Assembly: GCA_028532985.1 (NCBI GenBank)
Contig: JANCIK010000001.1
Span: 1,488,001-1,552,000, forward strand
Direction of reading: 5' to 3'
DNA: 64,000 nucleotides
Source: Stropharia rugosoannulata
Taxonomy: Eukaryota; Basidiomycota; Agaricomycetes; Agaricales; Strophariaceae
The first letter of the stretch is position 1. Each line of letters starts with the position of its first letter. The position numbers and the translations under genes are program-made. This document shows, piece after piece, positions 46,628 through 60,040 of this stretch. The notes beneath the pieces are model-generated. The model made no database searches. It was not told the DNA's origin and worked only from the letters and a program-made list of their open reading frames with translations.

Positions 46628-47131
46628 CTTGTGTTCATCCCGCGCATTTAGAAAACGGTGTTAATTGCGTTTTATGTGCCACAATGATCAACAGGCTTAA
46701 AGAGGGCCAGCAAAACCCGTCGGGTTTAGTGAAGTCTTGAGGAGAAAAGACAAGCGTAGGCGCGAGAGACTGGATTTGAATGGTAAAGGAGTATATGCAG
46801 ATGAAGACATCAGGTTCTGCACATTATGCTATCAAGCGATCTGCCATTGCGGCCCGCTTTACCGGTTTCTGAATTGCGTATATTGATATACGCGATCAAT
46901 TAGTAGCGTGCCTGATTCAAACCCGATTACAATCTGATTGGTAACTGCCAATGGTTTGCCATTGGTACTTGAAGCCCGTTGTTCGCTGGCTCAGACCCAG
47001 AGTTCTTCTCCCCAGGGAATAGGATGTAGAATACAAATTTAATACGTATATGCAAAACAGTACCATACATGGATGCAATATTGATGACGTCGAAGTCCAC
47101 TGAAGATATCTAATGTTAATCTAGTGTCAAT
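46628..47131. other. Intergenic region, no gene seen
   Basis: 504 bp upstream of the hypothetical gene and downstream of the DUF3684 gene. No coding or RNA feature recognised. Confidence 0.45.
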
Positions 47132-50100
47132 CTAATGATGTAGCTCAACACCGGAATCAATCAGTTTGGCCAATGGTATCATATAACGTTCGCAAATAGC
47201 TGAGAAGTAAAACTCGTGCTCAGAGTTGTGCGGTTGTACAAGGTTGTGGGCAATTTCATGAGCGATCGTAAAATACCTGTGGAGCAAAAGATATAATAAC
47301 ATATACTAGTCCCCAGACAATATAAGATACATACCATGAGATGTACGCTTCATTTAGTTTGTTCTCTTTAACCTGATGGTTATCTGGTACAGGTTGTAAG
47401 ACAAGAGAGACGCTATTTGCAAGATTTACCACTTACGCCACTCTTCGAAGTATCGAAGATTCAGGAATATACTTCCATTGCGATTGAAAGCTATTATACC
47501 CCCTTGAAGATCATAAAAAATATGGAGTTTGGAGATCGGGAGTTCATATATTCTTGATAACGGCGTTATCACATGTATAAAGCGTGCAATAGAGCTTGAC
47601 TTCTTCTCCATAAAATCTTCAGAACACATTGTCACTTCTGTTGAGATTGAGCAAGGTGAGATTGCTTGCTTCGGCATAAAATACTTACCTTCCGATAAAT
47701 AAACTTTCATAGGTCCCATTTGACCTAAATGCCATGGCATTAAATAACATTTCTACAGAAGAGAGCAGCAAGACACACCGATGTTATGCAGATCTCCCTT
47801 CTTACCAGATATGTCGCAGTAGCCATCATCCATACTTTCCTTTATTTTCTGCATGTGTTCGCGATTCCTCAGCATGTCGGCCGATTCCGCTCTGCACGAG
47901 CTGACAGCAAGTTCAATGTTTCGCGCTACAAGTAATCAAATCAGGATACTGCCTTGAGCGCCATAAACGAAACGCACAGATGTTCTTCAGAGGGGTTACA
48001 GCAGAGCCACTATCATCGAGCGTGTTGGTAGGTAAACGTCCATCTTTTGCTGGAAGTGATGGTGGAAGTGATGGTGGAAGTGATGGTCCAACGTGATCAT
48101 CATCAACAGATGGCTGAGCACCGTGCTTACCACCTAAATGATTCGCGATATTCGTGAACTTCTCGGTCTGAGCCGAGGCCATAGTACCAAGTTTGCGCCG
48201 TAAGTTCTGGAAGGTATTGACAGCTGGAGGAGAAGGCGATCTTTCGAGCATTACTTGGTTTTGCTGTGTTAGCTGACTTTTTTCTTCTGTAGCAAATGCA
48301 CCGGGGGGGTGATAAGCGTCCTGCTCTTGCGCCAACCTAGCGCTCTCAGCAGCTAGTTTAGCATCTTTTTGATGTCGAAGAATTCTATCAACTATGAAAT
48401 ACGTTGGAGCATATCATTTTTATGGACAACGCTCATCAGCTTACCATTGTAACCCCTGCGTTTCAATGACCGAAGATCCGTGGAAAGAATGGTCATAAAC
48501 AGCAAAGCATCGTTAGCTTTTGGAGTGTCAAATATCAGGCGATTTAATGATGTTGCAACCCTGTAGCGCAACGATTAGAGTACGTTGGGACTGGGACGGA
48601 GAAAATGGAGACGTACTCATACATATCAACCTGTGCGTATCCAGCAATCCAAAGTTCAATTGTGCCAGACCGATTTCGTTGGGCTACAGCAGAGGCGTCT
48701 TGCTTGCGCGAAAGATTCAAAGATCCACGATGAAGTGATTTAATGACAGTCAGTTTCCCAAAGACCCTCACAAGGAAATTCTTATTCGCAGCAAGCCACG
48801 AGAAAGACACCCTGGTCGCTGCATGAGTATGTTCATGTAGGAAGAGTGGTAACCGTTCAAGGATCAATGTCCGTGTTTCAGAAGCAGCCTTCGAATCAAC
48901 GAGTTCTCCAGTTGTCTGATATTCCTCTCTCACCACTCGACTAAGCCGTGAAGATCCAAGTGTGATATAAAACCCTGAGCAATACCAATGAGTTCCCGTA
49001 CCACAGAAAATTCATACCATATCTCACCTTCGATTATGTCTTCTTGAGGTGCTGTGAACAAAGAGTCACCGAACGCCTGGTATGCGTGTGTATCATCTGC
49101 AACGATAATTTCACTGGGCAATTTAAGCTCGTAAACTATATCCCATTCATCCTCGTCCCAATCATCTGTGGCCTTAGATTGCTTTTTAGGCTTTCGTTGC
49201 ATTGCAAGCAAGATTGGAGCTCTCTTCATTCTTGTCAATGTAGCTGGTGAGATTAACCTTAGATTAACTGCAAGATTGCGAAGTTCTGCGAGGTAGCTGA
49301 GGAGTTTTTTTTAAATGAAAAATTTAGCGATGATTTCATACGATATAATAAATGCTTACTTTGAAGGTCCCTGAGCCAATTCATAAAATCGTTGAGGGCT
49401 CGTCAATAAGGTCTTAGCTACTTCCTCAACGCTGGGCTGGCTTCGAGTTCCACAGGCCGTCAGGAATGAATTGGCCCCCGTCCCAAAATCAACAAAGACG
49501 AAAAGCTTAGAATGAAAAGATGCGTCTGCTTGGCCACCAAGATAACATTGAGACGGAGGTAGCCAGCGTATGGAGGGTCCCGCTGACCCCTTGTCAGCTT
49601 TCACTGGAACAAATGCGATATTGGAAAGTTTTTGTAGGTCTGACGACTTAAAATCTGGTATGATGGTTAGGGGGAAAAAGTTGGGAAAGAAAAGAGCACA
49701 GACCGTTCACTCTTCCTGCAAGTAGCCGAAAAAGTTCAGCCGCCTTATTCTCACTATTCGGAGGATCAGTTTGTAACAGATACATGAGTTGAGAGGCAGG
49801 GGGATGGTCCCTAATTTTCAGCTTATTCGAGTAAACTTCGTAGTCGCGCTGAAGAACTTTGAAGCCAACAACTGCCCAGGGTGCTGAGAAAACTTCTTGA
49901 ATGTTCCCAAGACATATTTCTCCACCGGCTACTGCTGGGATAAATTTTGTTTCCTTAAAGTCCATTGGGTCATACTCTTGATAACGTGAGCCAACGTTGT
50001 CGATCAAATACTTCAACGCGACACTACGGACCTGACCAGGCATGTAAGCTTGGAAGCATCAACTGCACAACATAAAAACCCACATTTGGATCCTTGTCTG

Positions 50101-53100
50101 CGCAAAATTCGATCAATTTCTCCAATGGAGGATAACGCAAGAGACCAAGATCAAACAAGAATTTGGCTAGATTTGGTTCAGCTCGTTAAGAGTGACTAGT
50201 CGCACTCAAATATACATACCTTCGTCAGAAGAGCTCTTCCATTTCGTTTGCCGACCCCAGTCAATTATAGGTAATTTCAAAGAACGAAACACATCGAGGG
50301 GTTCATATAACTGGTTCGCCTTGTATCTTGTTTTCTTTCCTTCGACACTGCCTTCATTAGATTCCATCGGGAAAGCAGATGTCGCCTTGAGACGGGCCAT
50401 TTCTTCCGGTGTTAAAGAATCTCTTACAGATACCAGGTATTTACTGAGGTCAGCGATTGTCCACTCATTTGTCTTTATCATCCTATTTACTTTATGAGTT
50501 ACCTAACCCAAGTTCATGATAGTGTTTGGCTCACCTATTGAAAATAAGCTGAAGTTCCACGTGTTTCCGCACCCCTAGCTCTTGCAATACTTTCTCTAGG
50601 GTTCCCTTTATGATCGAGCCAAATTGGAAGGTGACGACAGGTAGGTCCCCAAAGATGTTGACGCTAGGAAAGTATGCTTCATGCGGCAGCTTGAGACCAG
50701 CTGATGTCGGTATGCAAGTCTTGGTCCTGAGCATTTGAATGACCTCCGCCTTGGATATACCAGATAAACTGGGCCATGCACGAGTTATCATTGCCAACAC
50801 GGTCTCGGACCATTTTGGCGAAGCGGCTATGTCGTATTCCACGGGCAGGTCTAGAGAATTGCAAATAAAAGAAAGCCACTGTACCAGCGTCAGTTCCGTC
50901 CATGGGAAACACGAAGATAGAATTTCCGGCTTAAACAACTTGCTGACAGATATTGGAAGCAGCCATTCAGGCAACGGTCCTTCCATGGGAATACTTCCAC
51001 AGACTGACTTAGGATTGATGAACGATCGAGTTGTAGCCAAAGGTATAACTTTCTGCGTCGCTTCGTTCTGTCCGACTGAGATGACGATAGAATTGAGGAC
51101 CTGCGTCCGAATGGGTAAAAGGCGACTGCGATTTGAGTCCGTAAATATATCGATCCACCACTTGATGCAAGCTACGAATTCGTCTTCAGCAAGAGGACGA
51201 GACTGCAGTTCCTTTAGGACGTCCTGGATGTCTATTGCTTTGATCGATCCTCGTGATTGCAAGGAGGATATTATGCCAGGCGCGCCTAGCATGACTTCGT
51301 CGGGCAAAGTAGGAAGATCTTTGAGAAAACCGGCAAAGCTGGGGTCAGGGAGGCGAACATCTTTGACGTCCCGGACACCTTTATTCGACATGATAGGAAA
51401 ATGTCCATTGGATGCACAAGAGAAAAATGCAGCTTCCATCAGGCTTGATACTTCTGAGGATGGAGTGGACGAGTAGAACATGAAGAATTTAAGGGCATGA
51501 ACTACTCGCTCAATCAACCGGCTTTGTATGTGCTTATCGGGCGGATTGATCCCAGTAGAAGACGCTTCCCATTGATCGCGCACAGCAGATAGCTCAAACT
51601 CATATGTTGCCCTGGACAAGAAACCTCCAACAAACAAGAGTTCTTTGTTCCAGACTGAGAGCATGAAGTAGTTAGATTATCAGTCTATATTATTTCATAA
51701 TAACATTACAACTTACTCCCAACATTGCGGTCCCTATCATTCGAAAGGTTCAATATGAACAGGTAGACGAATCTGAAAAAAATAGACTTACATGAAGTCA
51801 ATCGATTCACGTTCAACAGTGGGAATAAAACGTGCTGCGATATGGCCACCAATTCCCGTACTTTGCGCCGTGCTATGCCCCTGCATTAAATTGTAAGCGA
51901 CGGGATCAACAAAGTGGACGACAGAGTAATCTTACAATAAAGACTCGGGCAGCGCCAACCCTAGATAGATGTAGATGCGTTAACAAATGATGCTTAGTGT
52001 AGAAATACAAGTTGCTAACCCATCAACATCAGCGCGTAAGCCCTGGAAAATACTCCCAGTAGCTTCAGGCTGCCTTAAATCCTCCTCTAAACTAGCGTCA
52101 TACTCGGCTTTGGCGGTCTAGCGTAACCAGCTATTGAGATCATTCAGAATTGAATGGTGCCAAATGTACTAACATAGATAAGCTCGACCTTCATGCTAGA
52201 CGGTGGGTTCTTCTTAGTCGAACGGTGCAGTTCAAAGGACAATTTTTTATCCAATCGAACTTTGACAGTAGCGGAATATATGGACAATGAAACGCTAGTT
52301 TCATTGATTGCTAGATGGTCTACGGGTTTAGGTGGAGGCGGGGGTGGTGCGGTATCAACCTTCTGGGGAGTAGACGTGCCAGAAAGAGAAGAAAATAGGG
52401 AAGAAAAGAAACTACCGCCAACAGAAGGTTTAGTAATGTTGATAACTTTAGTTGGTGGAATAATTCGCTTCTTCTCCGAGCCAGACGTATAAATCCACCT
52501 CATAACTTGTGCTCGGATATGCAAGGCTATTCATGCTGTCAATAGATAATTTTAGTTTTGACAACAGACACTCACGGGTTGTTTGTATAGTATCGACCGT
52601 CATAATTCCCGAAGGAGAGCGATTATTGAGACCTTTTGGGAGGGTCATGTTTTTGGGGACGCCGGACTCTTTCGCCAACTGGACTAAACGCTTGTCATCG
52701 AAGTATACACTGACTTTCCTCAAATACCTCATGAACGTCAACGAAGATACAAGGAAGCGCGTGAAATCGAAAGGAACAGGGATGGGACAAGGTTCACGAA
52801 GCGACATAGCGAAACTCGTCCATGCTCTCGAAGCCGTGTCTTCAGTTTCAGGCAGCTGACCTCTCCGTGCAAACAGCTATTCATCAGGCGAGAAAGCCGC
52901 GTTGATAAAACGTCAGTAAATACAAGTCAGAAAACGTACTTGGTCCTTCTTGTCTTTCCAGTAGAATCCCATCCATTGATCTATAGGTCGTTAGGTTGCT
53001 CATTCTAGTAATATCAAAATTGCAGCACACCTCCAGACGTTACGAAGGGTTCTTCAGTCACAGAGAATAAACTGTAAAACCCTAGAGCAATAATTAACTG

Positions 53101-53687
53101 AATGCATCGATCACTATATAAGTATTTACCAACTCCAAACGCGCCAATTTTTTCTTCGTCCGGATTACCTTCGGCTATTGATACATGTAAGACAAATGAC
53201 GATTTATTTCTAGCAGCCGTGCAAACCTATTTTCTTCAGGCGACTCCAGTCTTCATCGCGAAATATTATACCATTGTTCTTGAAAGTCCATTGATGAACC
53301 TTGGCCAAGCAATCTCTCAGTATTGTCGCATCAAGAGTAATGAACAAACGCATACAGGCGTGGTCCTCAGATCAGGTAGTGCGTCACCCGGCCTCCAGAC
53401 CGCCTCACTAGCTCCGCCGTGCTGCTCCTTGCTCTGGCTAGCGATGTGCCCCTGTGTCTCAAATCGTATCTCTACTGCTTCCGACTGAGCATCGTCCGAA
53501 TTCTGCAACAGTTCACGAAAAACAGTGAATTCGCCGGAGTACCGCGCAAGCACCTTGTCAATCAGAGCCCGCTGATTGACTTCAACCGTCTCGTCATGGC
53601 CTGTTGCCCACTATAGGGCAGTAGTCCGTTAGATCACGTATAATAACTGCCCATATAACTTACTAAATCATCCTTGGAAACAACCAT
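47132..53687 (-). CDS. Sacsin-like Hsp90-type ATPase (DUF3684) with C-terminal HExxH motif
   Basis: A fungal DUF3684-family protein of roughly 1,700-1,900 residues over about 20 introns; biological role unknown. The start is the ATG at 53685..53687 (MVVSKDDL, then an intron). The N-terminal ATPase has the GHKL signatures: N-box RELLQNSDDA (about 53487..53517), NNGIIFRDEDWSRL and EEKIGAFGVG+FYSLFSVTEE, split by an intron. The middle is the long DUF3684 region, including a 377-codon frame (50531..51664). Near 48050 a 12-bp tandem repeat encodes PSLP units. The C-terminal exon (47132..about 47280) reads WYFTIAHEIAHNLVQPH then NSEHEFYFSAI and ends GVELHH. HEIAH plus a His six residues later matches metzincin zinc-ligand spacing. 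No frame breaks were noticed. Confidence 0.85.
48052..48087. repeat. 12-bp tandem repeat, three copies, within DUF3684 gene
   Basis: Three consecutive copies of GGAAGTGATGGT. On the coding (minus) strand they give a repeated PSLP peptide (GPSLPPSLPPSLPAKDG). Being a multiple of three, copy-number change would keep the frame. Confidence 0.9.
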
Positions 53688-54687
53688 ATCGCCTTTGAAC
53701 TATTGTTGAACTTTGCAGGCTGAATTAAACTGAGGTGCTTAATATTCTTAGCCAATCCCTAGAGTGACTCAAGAAAGAAGGTATGCAGTATATAGTATGT
53801 TAGGTAGAGAGCCTGCTTAGGCTTTTAGGATGGTGAGATAGTGGTACACTGACAAGAGTGAATGACTCTTTGACATTGATGGATCGGACAACTTGAACTC
53901 AAGCGTTGCCCAAGCGGCAGTAGGCGGCAGTGTGCATAGCAGTCACTGCTGGCTTACTTATAGTATCACTGCCGACTGCCGAATTACCGACCAGCCCGCC
54001 TTTTACTGATCGCTTCTTATCCATTTTCCTAGGCTCGTGACCAACCGCTACCTGCTGGCGTGCCGAAGTTACCGCTATGCGGTGAAGCGCCTTTCACACT
54101 CCGAAGCCTTTTATGGCTAACATCACGTGTCTGGCTTCTGCGGCCACTCGGCATCTCCTTTGCAGGCATTCTAGTAGAAAGCACGACTAGCGAACCGCAT
54201 AGGGTACTGGTAGCGAGTCTACCATTTTCCATGCAAGCACAGCAACACAAAGCATATTTTCTAGCTGTATTTTTATGTGTAGTCTATTGTCAAAATAAGT
54301 ATACAAAAAGTCACCTCTGCACACATAGATCTGATATAAGACGTCCTTGTCGGCTTTGGAGTCAGCATATGACCATTCCAGAGAGAATAATAGAGTAGGA
54401 AAAAAGCGATGCACATATAGATGGATAAAGACATGCCCCGACAAACTAGACGAGGTCAACCCAAAGTGAGCTCCATGCTGGTAACAGTTGCCAGCCCATG
54501 GGGCTCATATTAAAGGAATGAATGGTGTACTAAAACTTCCGTTGTCCGTCATGAAGTGATGGTTCGAAGTGCAAAGCTACGTTAATGGCGTTGAGATGAA
54601 TGTGGGTATAGCTAACATGCAGAAGAGGCGGATGCAAGAATATGTATGAACAGGGAGGATATGTAGCGGGGGGATGCCGATTCAGAA
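53688..54687. other. Intergenic region, no gene seen
   Basis: 1,000 bp between the DUF3684 start and the chitin synthase stop. A GCGGCAGT word is repeated near 53910..53930. No tRNA, domain or splice-supported exon was found. It should contain the DUF3684 promoter and the chitin synthase 3' UTR. Confidence 0.45.
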
Positions 54688-57600
54688 CTAGAACTTGGCA
54701 GAGGGGTCGAGAGGTCCTAGAGGGCCATACCGCGGCGGTCCTCCTGCACTTCGAGACGGATTAGAAGAGTCACCTGGAATAGGTGTAGTTGGGCTCGTGG
54801 GGGATAGTAAGTTTGTACTGGGGTGTAGGCCCGTTGAGGCTGCGGGCGAGCCTGATCTAGCTAGCGGTGAATATCCATTAATGGCGACATTAGCAAGTGA
54901 TGTTGTCGACCCGTCAGTTAGTTGGTAACGTGGCACGTATGTTGTGTTAGGCAGTGGCGGTCGTTCGTCGAATCCCATTTCCAGCATGGCTTCTAGTTGG
55001 GCACCGCCTACAGTCTCTGCCTTGTCTACGCCGTCGGGTAACATAAGTGCAACAGGTGGTGGGGGGTATTGGGCATTATGTTCGTTATATCCGCCAATTT
55101 GCTGTCCCCAATGATCATCGTCTGAGGAGTTCAGGGAGTATGTGTCAGAACCGTCATATTGGCTGCGAGTGTAGATGCTGCGGGTATCTGGAGCGACGAG
55201 GAAGTTATCGCGGTCTCCAGAAATGTATCCAGACGGATGCGAACGTTCGAAGTCTCGTCGGCGTTTTTCCTCGCGTTTGAGTTTGCGTAGGCGTGAGCGT
55301 TCCCAATCTTCCCAGCGACGCATGGGCACATCCGGTAACGTGTTCTTTGAACCATCAGGGCCATGACCTTCACCTTTGGCTTCACCTTCGACTTTTCTGT
55401 GGAAATAAAGCTGTCAGGACAATTAGAACCAGGACAGGGATTCAACTGTTACCTTGTCTCTCCCCATGAGAAGTCATCAAAATGCCAAAAAGCATACAAA
55501 GGCAAGATGCAATTCCATACGGGCAATGCAAGCAGGTAAATCAACATCCAAAACACATAAATCACTTTTCTCGTGGTAATGAGAATCAGAACGGCAGGCA
55601 GACCTAGAACAGCTATAAGCAGCATTAGAGGAATAGCCTCCTCAAAGGTTTTGGGAGGTGTTATTGCCATAGTGATTATTAGAGCATATGTCAAGGCTAT
55701 AGCGATGGGGAGGACGACAGTGCCCAAAAGATCCATGAAGACAACGAACTGCATGCTGAAGCAGAAAGTACCACAGAGATTGCGGACCAGTACTAGTTCC
55801 ATGAGGTTGTGAATGGTTGAATTAATCCATCGGCGACGTTGCGAGAGAAGAATTTTGAAGGTGTCCGGGACGATGGTACGGCATCGAGCCTGAGGCAAGA
55901 ACATCATTTTCCTGTTGGGGAATGTGCGCAGTAGAATGGTTGTAAGGAAACGATCTTCTCCGAGTAAAAGCAGGTTTTTCTGGTGAAGCGTGGTAACTTC
56001 ACTTTGACTGTATTCCTTGACAATTTCAGGCTTGATAATGAGAGGAACCCAGTCATCTCCAGTGGTCTTCCTAGCTTTCAAGCGGAACATGGAGAAACAA
56101 CCTGGTAAACACGAGACACCTCCGAACACGGACTCGAATGCCTTGGCCAAATGATGCGAGATGAAATATTCAAAAACCTGAATGGCGGTAACCCATGAGT
56201 CGCGCTTGTTCGCAATTCGCGTTTCGCCGCAAACACCCATGATCATCTGATCGTGATGCATACAGTTGACCAGATGCTTGAGAGACGTTGGGAACACCTT
56301 GGTATCGGCGTCAACCTGGGTAGTTGCGCAGTCAGCATCCGTAATGCCGCGTCCGTGCCATGATATTACTACAGCACTAATTTACTCACCATGAGACAGA
56401 CCTCGAAAAAGTCAGGGGTCACCCCCATCAGTATGTTTATTTTCCGGAAAAGGTCAAAATCCAGGGGTGTCATCCGGTCGTTGTAAGTCACACGTGAGAA
56501 GAAGTTCATCAAAATGAGCTGACTGTCGCGCTTCCCACGATTGCCTGGTTTCTTGTCAGACATCGCTTCTGCATCAGTGCCACACTTGACAACGATCACG
56601 GTGGGCGTCCGGCGTCCGGCCACAGCTAATATCACGATTAGTTACGTAGTATATGCAACCACGAGAGACAACTCACTGTAATGACCAGCATACACCATCG
56701 CTCGATTTTGAGCTTTCGCCCCTGAACCGACGGAGGCGTAGGCCATGGGCATAGGGTTTCCAAATCGAGGATCAGCTTCCAATAGAGAGACACAAATGTC
56801 AGGCGTGCTTCGTTTCTCTCCAGCGCCAGTAATCATGCCATCAGCGACAACAAATAATAGTTTCCTGGCGTCCGAATATGTTGTTGTCGAGATGGAGTCC
56901 AAAGTTGTGCGGAGCGACTCTTCGCCTTCGGAATAGCACGTAACCAAGCATACGGCGAATAATTCTGCTCCGATCTGAGTTAGACTCATAATTGGTGCTG
57001 TGCCATTATCTGCGTTGATTAAAGTGGTGCTAGAAGACGATGTGAGGGAAGGAACAATGTTCTTGGACTTGTTCAGCTTCTTCGGACCCCCAGCCCAAGG
57101 GGCTGTTCCGTTTTTATTGTCAACAGAAACATTGGCTCCTTCGGGCATAACCGCAGGGCTGATGGCTGAACGATTGAGATCCTGGTTTGTGGGAGGGCCG
57201 GCTAATCTCTCCGAGAGGAACCAATTGAATATGCAAGCCATGACGAAACGCACTAACACCAAGGTAAGAATGACGAAAAGGCCGATGTACAAGAAAAGGC
57301 TTGAAACAAAGCAGCCTGGGGTGACTTTGTCAATATTACCCGCATAATAGCGTTGTTTTATGCACGGAATAGCAGACTTGAGATCGGCGCGATTGTAGAA
57401 GAGACGGATAGCGTCCTTGCCACTGCCACTGACGTCGTCTCTGGTTATGGTACGAATGGCGGCATCAACATTGTCTGATGGGATGGGGGCGGTGTGGCGA
57501 ATAAGGTAGGGAGTAAGGTTAATGACGGCGCCATCGAGAACAAGGAAACCCGGAAGACTAGAAACTTGGTCCCACGTATAGCCGGCAATGAACGGGGTCG

Positions 57601-58300
57601 CCTCAAGGCCTAAATTCCTTAAGGTGCTGGTCGAATTGAGAGGGCCGAGAGGGCAGTTTGAAGACGGTTGGCAGGGTTCGTCAAGGGCTACTCGGAAGGG
57701 GAGGTCTTTGCATTCGGCGAATTGGGCTGCGCTGCGGGTGAAATAAGGGGTGATGTCCTGGCCAGGGGCATTTGCCAACGTCGACAAGGAAACACCGTCT
57801 GGCAGTTTTAATGAGCTGGAACGGTACATGATACCCTGGACAGCCAGGATTCCGGGCTCGGAGCCTGCTAGCAGGAAGTTGGACACGGTGTTCTCTGGAC
57901 AGAGGACCTTTTGAAAGCCTACAGTGATGAAGCCTACGATAGCACACAAAACGCCAATGAGAAAACACAGCGTGACCTTTTCTCTCCAGGCGCGACGAAC
58001 AGCCTTGTCCTTAAGGCCGCCGAGGGAGCTCAGGAGCATATCGGGAGCCCAGAAGGTGACGATACGGGAGAATATGCGCCATGATGTGGAGCCGTGGTAG
58101 TCGTCTGGGTTGGGGACGCGGGAAGCATTTGGGGAGGGAACGAAGGCGGGAGGGTTTATGAGAGGAACGGCGGCGACACCACGCTCAGGCTTTGTGAGAG
58201 TCTTTGCGCGACGGATGGTGGCGCCTGAGGTCGGGGGCTGGCGGGTAGTGGGGATGGGGACGTCTGTGAAATCATAGTTCGTCTGGAAACGAAGGGCCAT
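54688..58300 (-). CDS. Class IV chitin synthase
   Basis: Plasma-membrane glycosyltransferase (GT2) that polymerises UDP-GlcNAc into chitin. The start is the ATG at 58298..58300 ([19 protein letters not shown]). The first exon (to about 56680) has two N-terminal membrane helices, a cytochrome-b5-like region ([18 protein letters not shown]) and another helix, with no myosin motor, as in class IV enzymes. Catalytic motifs follow: [38 protein letters not shown] after an intron, [28 protein letters not shown] and the product-binding QRRRW in [14 protein letters not shown]-terminal helices and a charged Ser/Pro-rich tail end GPLDPSAKF at 54688. About four introns are needed. The frame stays open upstream to 58546, but the next ATGs there lack conserved sequence. 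Confidence 0.93.
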
Positions 58301-58538
58301 GGGGGATGAGTAAAGGACCGTGGACAGCTGGGGGACGAGCGAGAGCCAGCCTGCTGCAAAAGACAAGTGAGGGAAGGAAGTGCTGGGAAGAAGGAAACCA
58401 ACGATGGAGCATCTCTTCACAGCCCACGTGCTCTCCCCATCATTCATTCCAAGTCCGCTCACCCGCCCTTCCAATGCACACCGCCCCCGACGACGAGCGA
58501 GTACGTTTGCCCGCCGTTGCCCCACGTTGCCCGCCGTG
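58301..58538. promoter_or_regulatory. Divergent promoter region between chitin synthase and phosphatase
   Basis: Only 238 bp separate the two proposed start codons, so both genes must be driven from this stretch or from sequences inside their 5' ends. No core promoter element was identified with confidence. Confidence 0.4.
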
Positions 58539-60040
58539 ATGCTCACCCCTCACAGCTCCAGCGCCTCGCTTCCCAGCACCACGCCAGTGACTACAGCCGC
58601 GCAAAGTTTAGCGCCCACGGTGGTATGTCAGCGCTACCCCCGTACACATACTCTTACGCCCCTATTTAGCCCCGCCAGTGCGCTACCTGCCGCTCTCGCT
58701 CCAGCATCCCATCTATTATGCACAGCTGCGCTCTCATCAGCTCGAAATCGCCCAGCAACGCGCCTGGTGGCCCGCCCCCGCCCCCACCGTCTGTCGCGCT
58801 GTCAGTCTCCAAGACCAGATCACAGACGCCATGTCAGAGCCCTTGCAACGGTCGTGCCATGCACAGCTCAAGACGTCGCAGACGCACCCGCTCAAGTGGG
58901 TCGCAGCTATCTCCTCTCTAGCTCTACTCACTCCCCGCTTAGTATATCGTCCATCATTCCCCCAGACCTCGTTGACCTCGTGTCATCTCATGCCGTGCTC
59001 TCGCACTCCACCCTGGCGCCCACTGTCTTTGACGTCTCCCCGGCCTTTACTCTGACCCACCTGTCGATCTTGCGCGATACGCGCTTCCAGAGGCTGCCTC
59101 CCCCTCCGTCGTTCTACATGCCCTTACTAGCTCCCTTTCGGACAAGACCAAACATAACAGACGCGCTTCAGGCGGCAATCAACTCTGGGATTCAACTCTC
59201 TCTATCTATGTCTCTTCCCCAACTGCCTGACGAACTCAAAACATCGCGACCGATTCGTCACTCTTCTTCCTTCCGTATCGGAAACCTATTTCTATCTTCC
59301 TGTCCTGGCAAAAAAAGTATGTATAGCTGTCAGCACTCTGATTCCTATCTAATATCTTTATTACGCAGTTCGCCTTGATGGCCCGGTCAAAGGTCGAAGC
59401 GGCGTCCGCAGAGACATTGAGATGGATATGATGCGCATCAGCGAACTGGGCGTACGTTGCATTGTTTGGTTTGTATTTTTGTCGCTCGGAACAGACACGA
59501 CGCTTACCAGCTCCTCATAGCTGCCTAGACGATGACGAACTCAGTTTCTTGGGTGCGCCGTGGCCGGAATACGAAGCCTGCGCACAGAAAATTGGGCTAG
59601 ATGTGCTGCGGTACGTAATATTCATCCTACACATCTCCTTCGAATCTGATCATGCCATTTACAGACTGCCAATTCCGGAAGGCCTTCCTCCGTCATCAGC
59701 GTCTACCCTTGATGGTCATCTAACTCAATTGATTAATCAATATACGATGCAAGGCAGTCCTATTCTTGTCCACTGTCGCGGGGGAGTTGGACGTGCAGGC
59801 GTCATTGCGTGCTGCTGGCTGATGCGTGTTGGGCTATGTGGGTGGCTTGACACCTCAAAATCGCCTGCTCCGATACAGGACATCATTTCTTTCGTCGAGA
59901 AGGTAATATCCCTCGTTCGAAGGCGTCGTAGCCTCAAGGCGCTCGAAACATACGAGCAGGTAAAGTTCCTCGTCGAATATGTCGAGTATCTGCAGTGCAG
60001 AACAGATGTGGACTTGTCTGTTCTAACAAGCATACAATAA
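58539..60040 (+). CDS. CDKN3/KAP-like dual-specificity protein phosphatase
   Basis: A cysteine-dependent phosphatase. The active-site loop is PILVHCRGGVGRAGVIACCW, a complete HCx5R signature at about 59763..59815. Upstream are VRRDIEMDMMRISELGVRCI, an acidic LDDDELSFLGAPWPEYE segment with the candidate general-acid Asp, and the LPIPEGLPPSS loop, the same order as in CDKN3-like proteins. A long N-terminal extension (Ser/Arg/Pro-rich, then DLVDLVSSHAVLSHS) precedes the domain. Its exons are uncertain: I place the start at the ATG 58539..58541, with introns at about 58622..58668 and 58910..58952. Downstream introns near 59319, 59463 and 59612 restore the domain. The stop is at 60038..60040. The physiological substrate is unknown. 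Confidence 0.8.

Noticed and set aside
58301..58546. An N-terminal extension of chitin synthase up to 58546.
   Set aside because: The frame is open, but the first residues have no recognisable family sequence and the divergent phosphatase start falls there. The ATG at 58300 gives the expected N-terminus.
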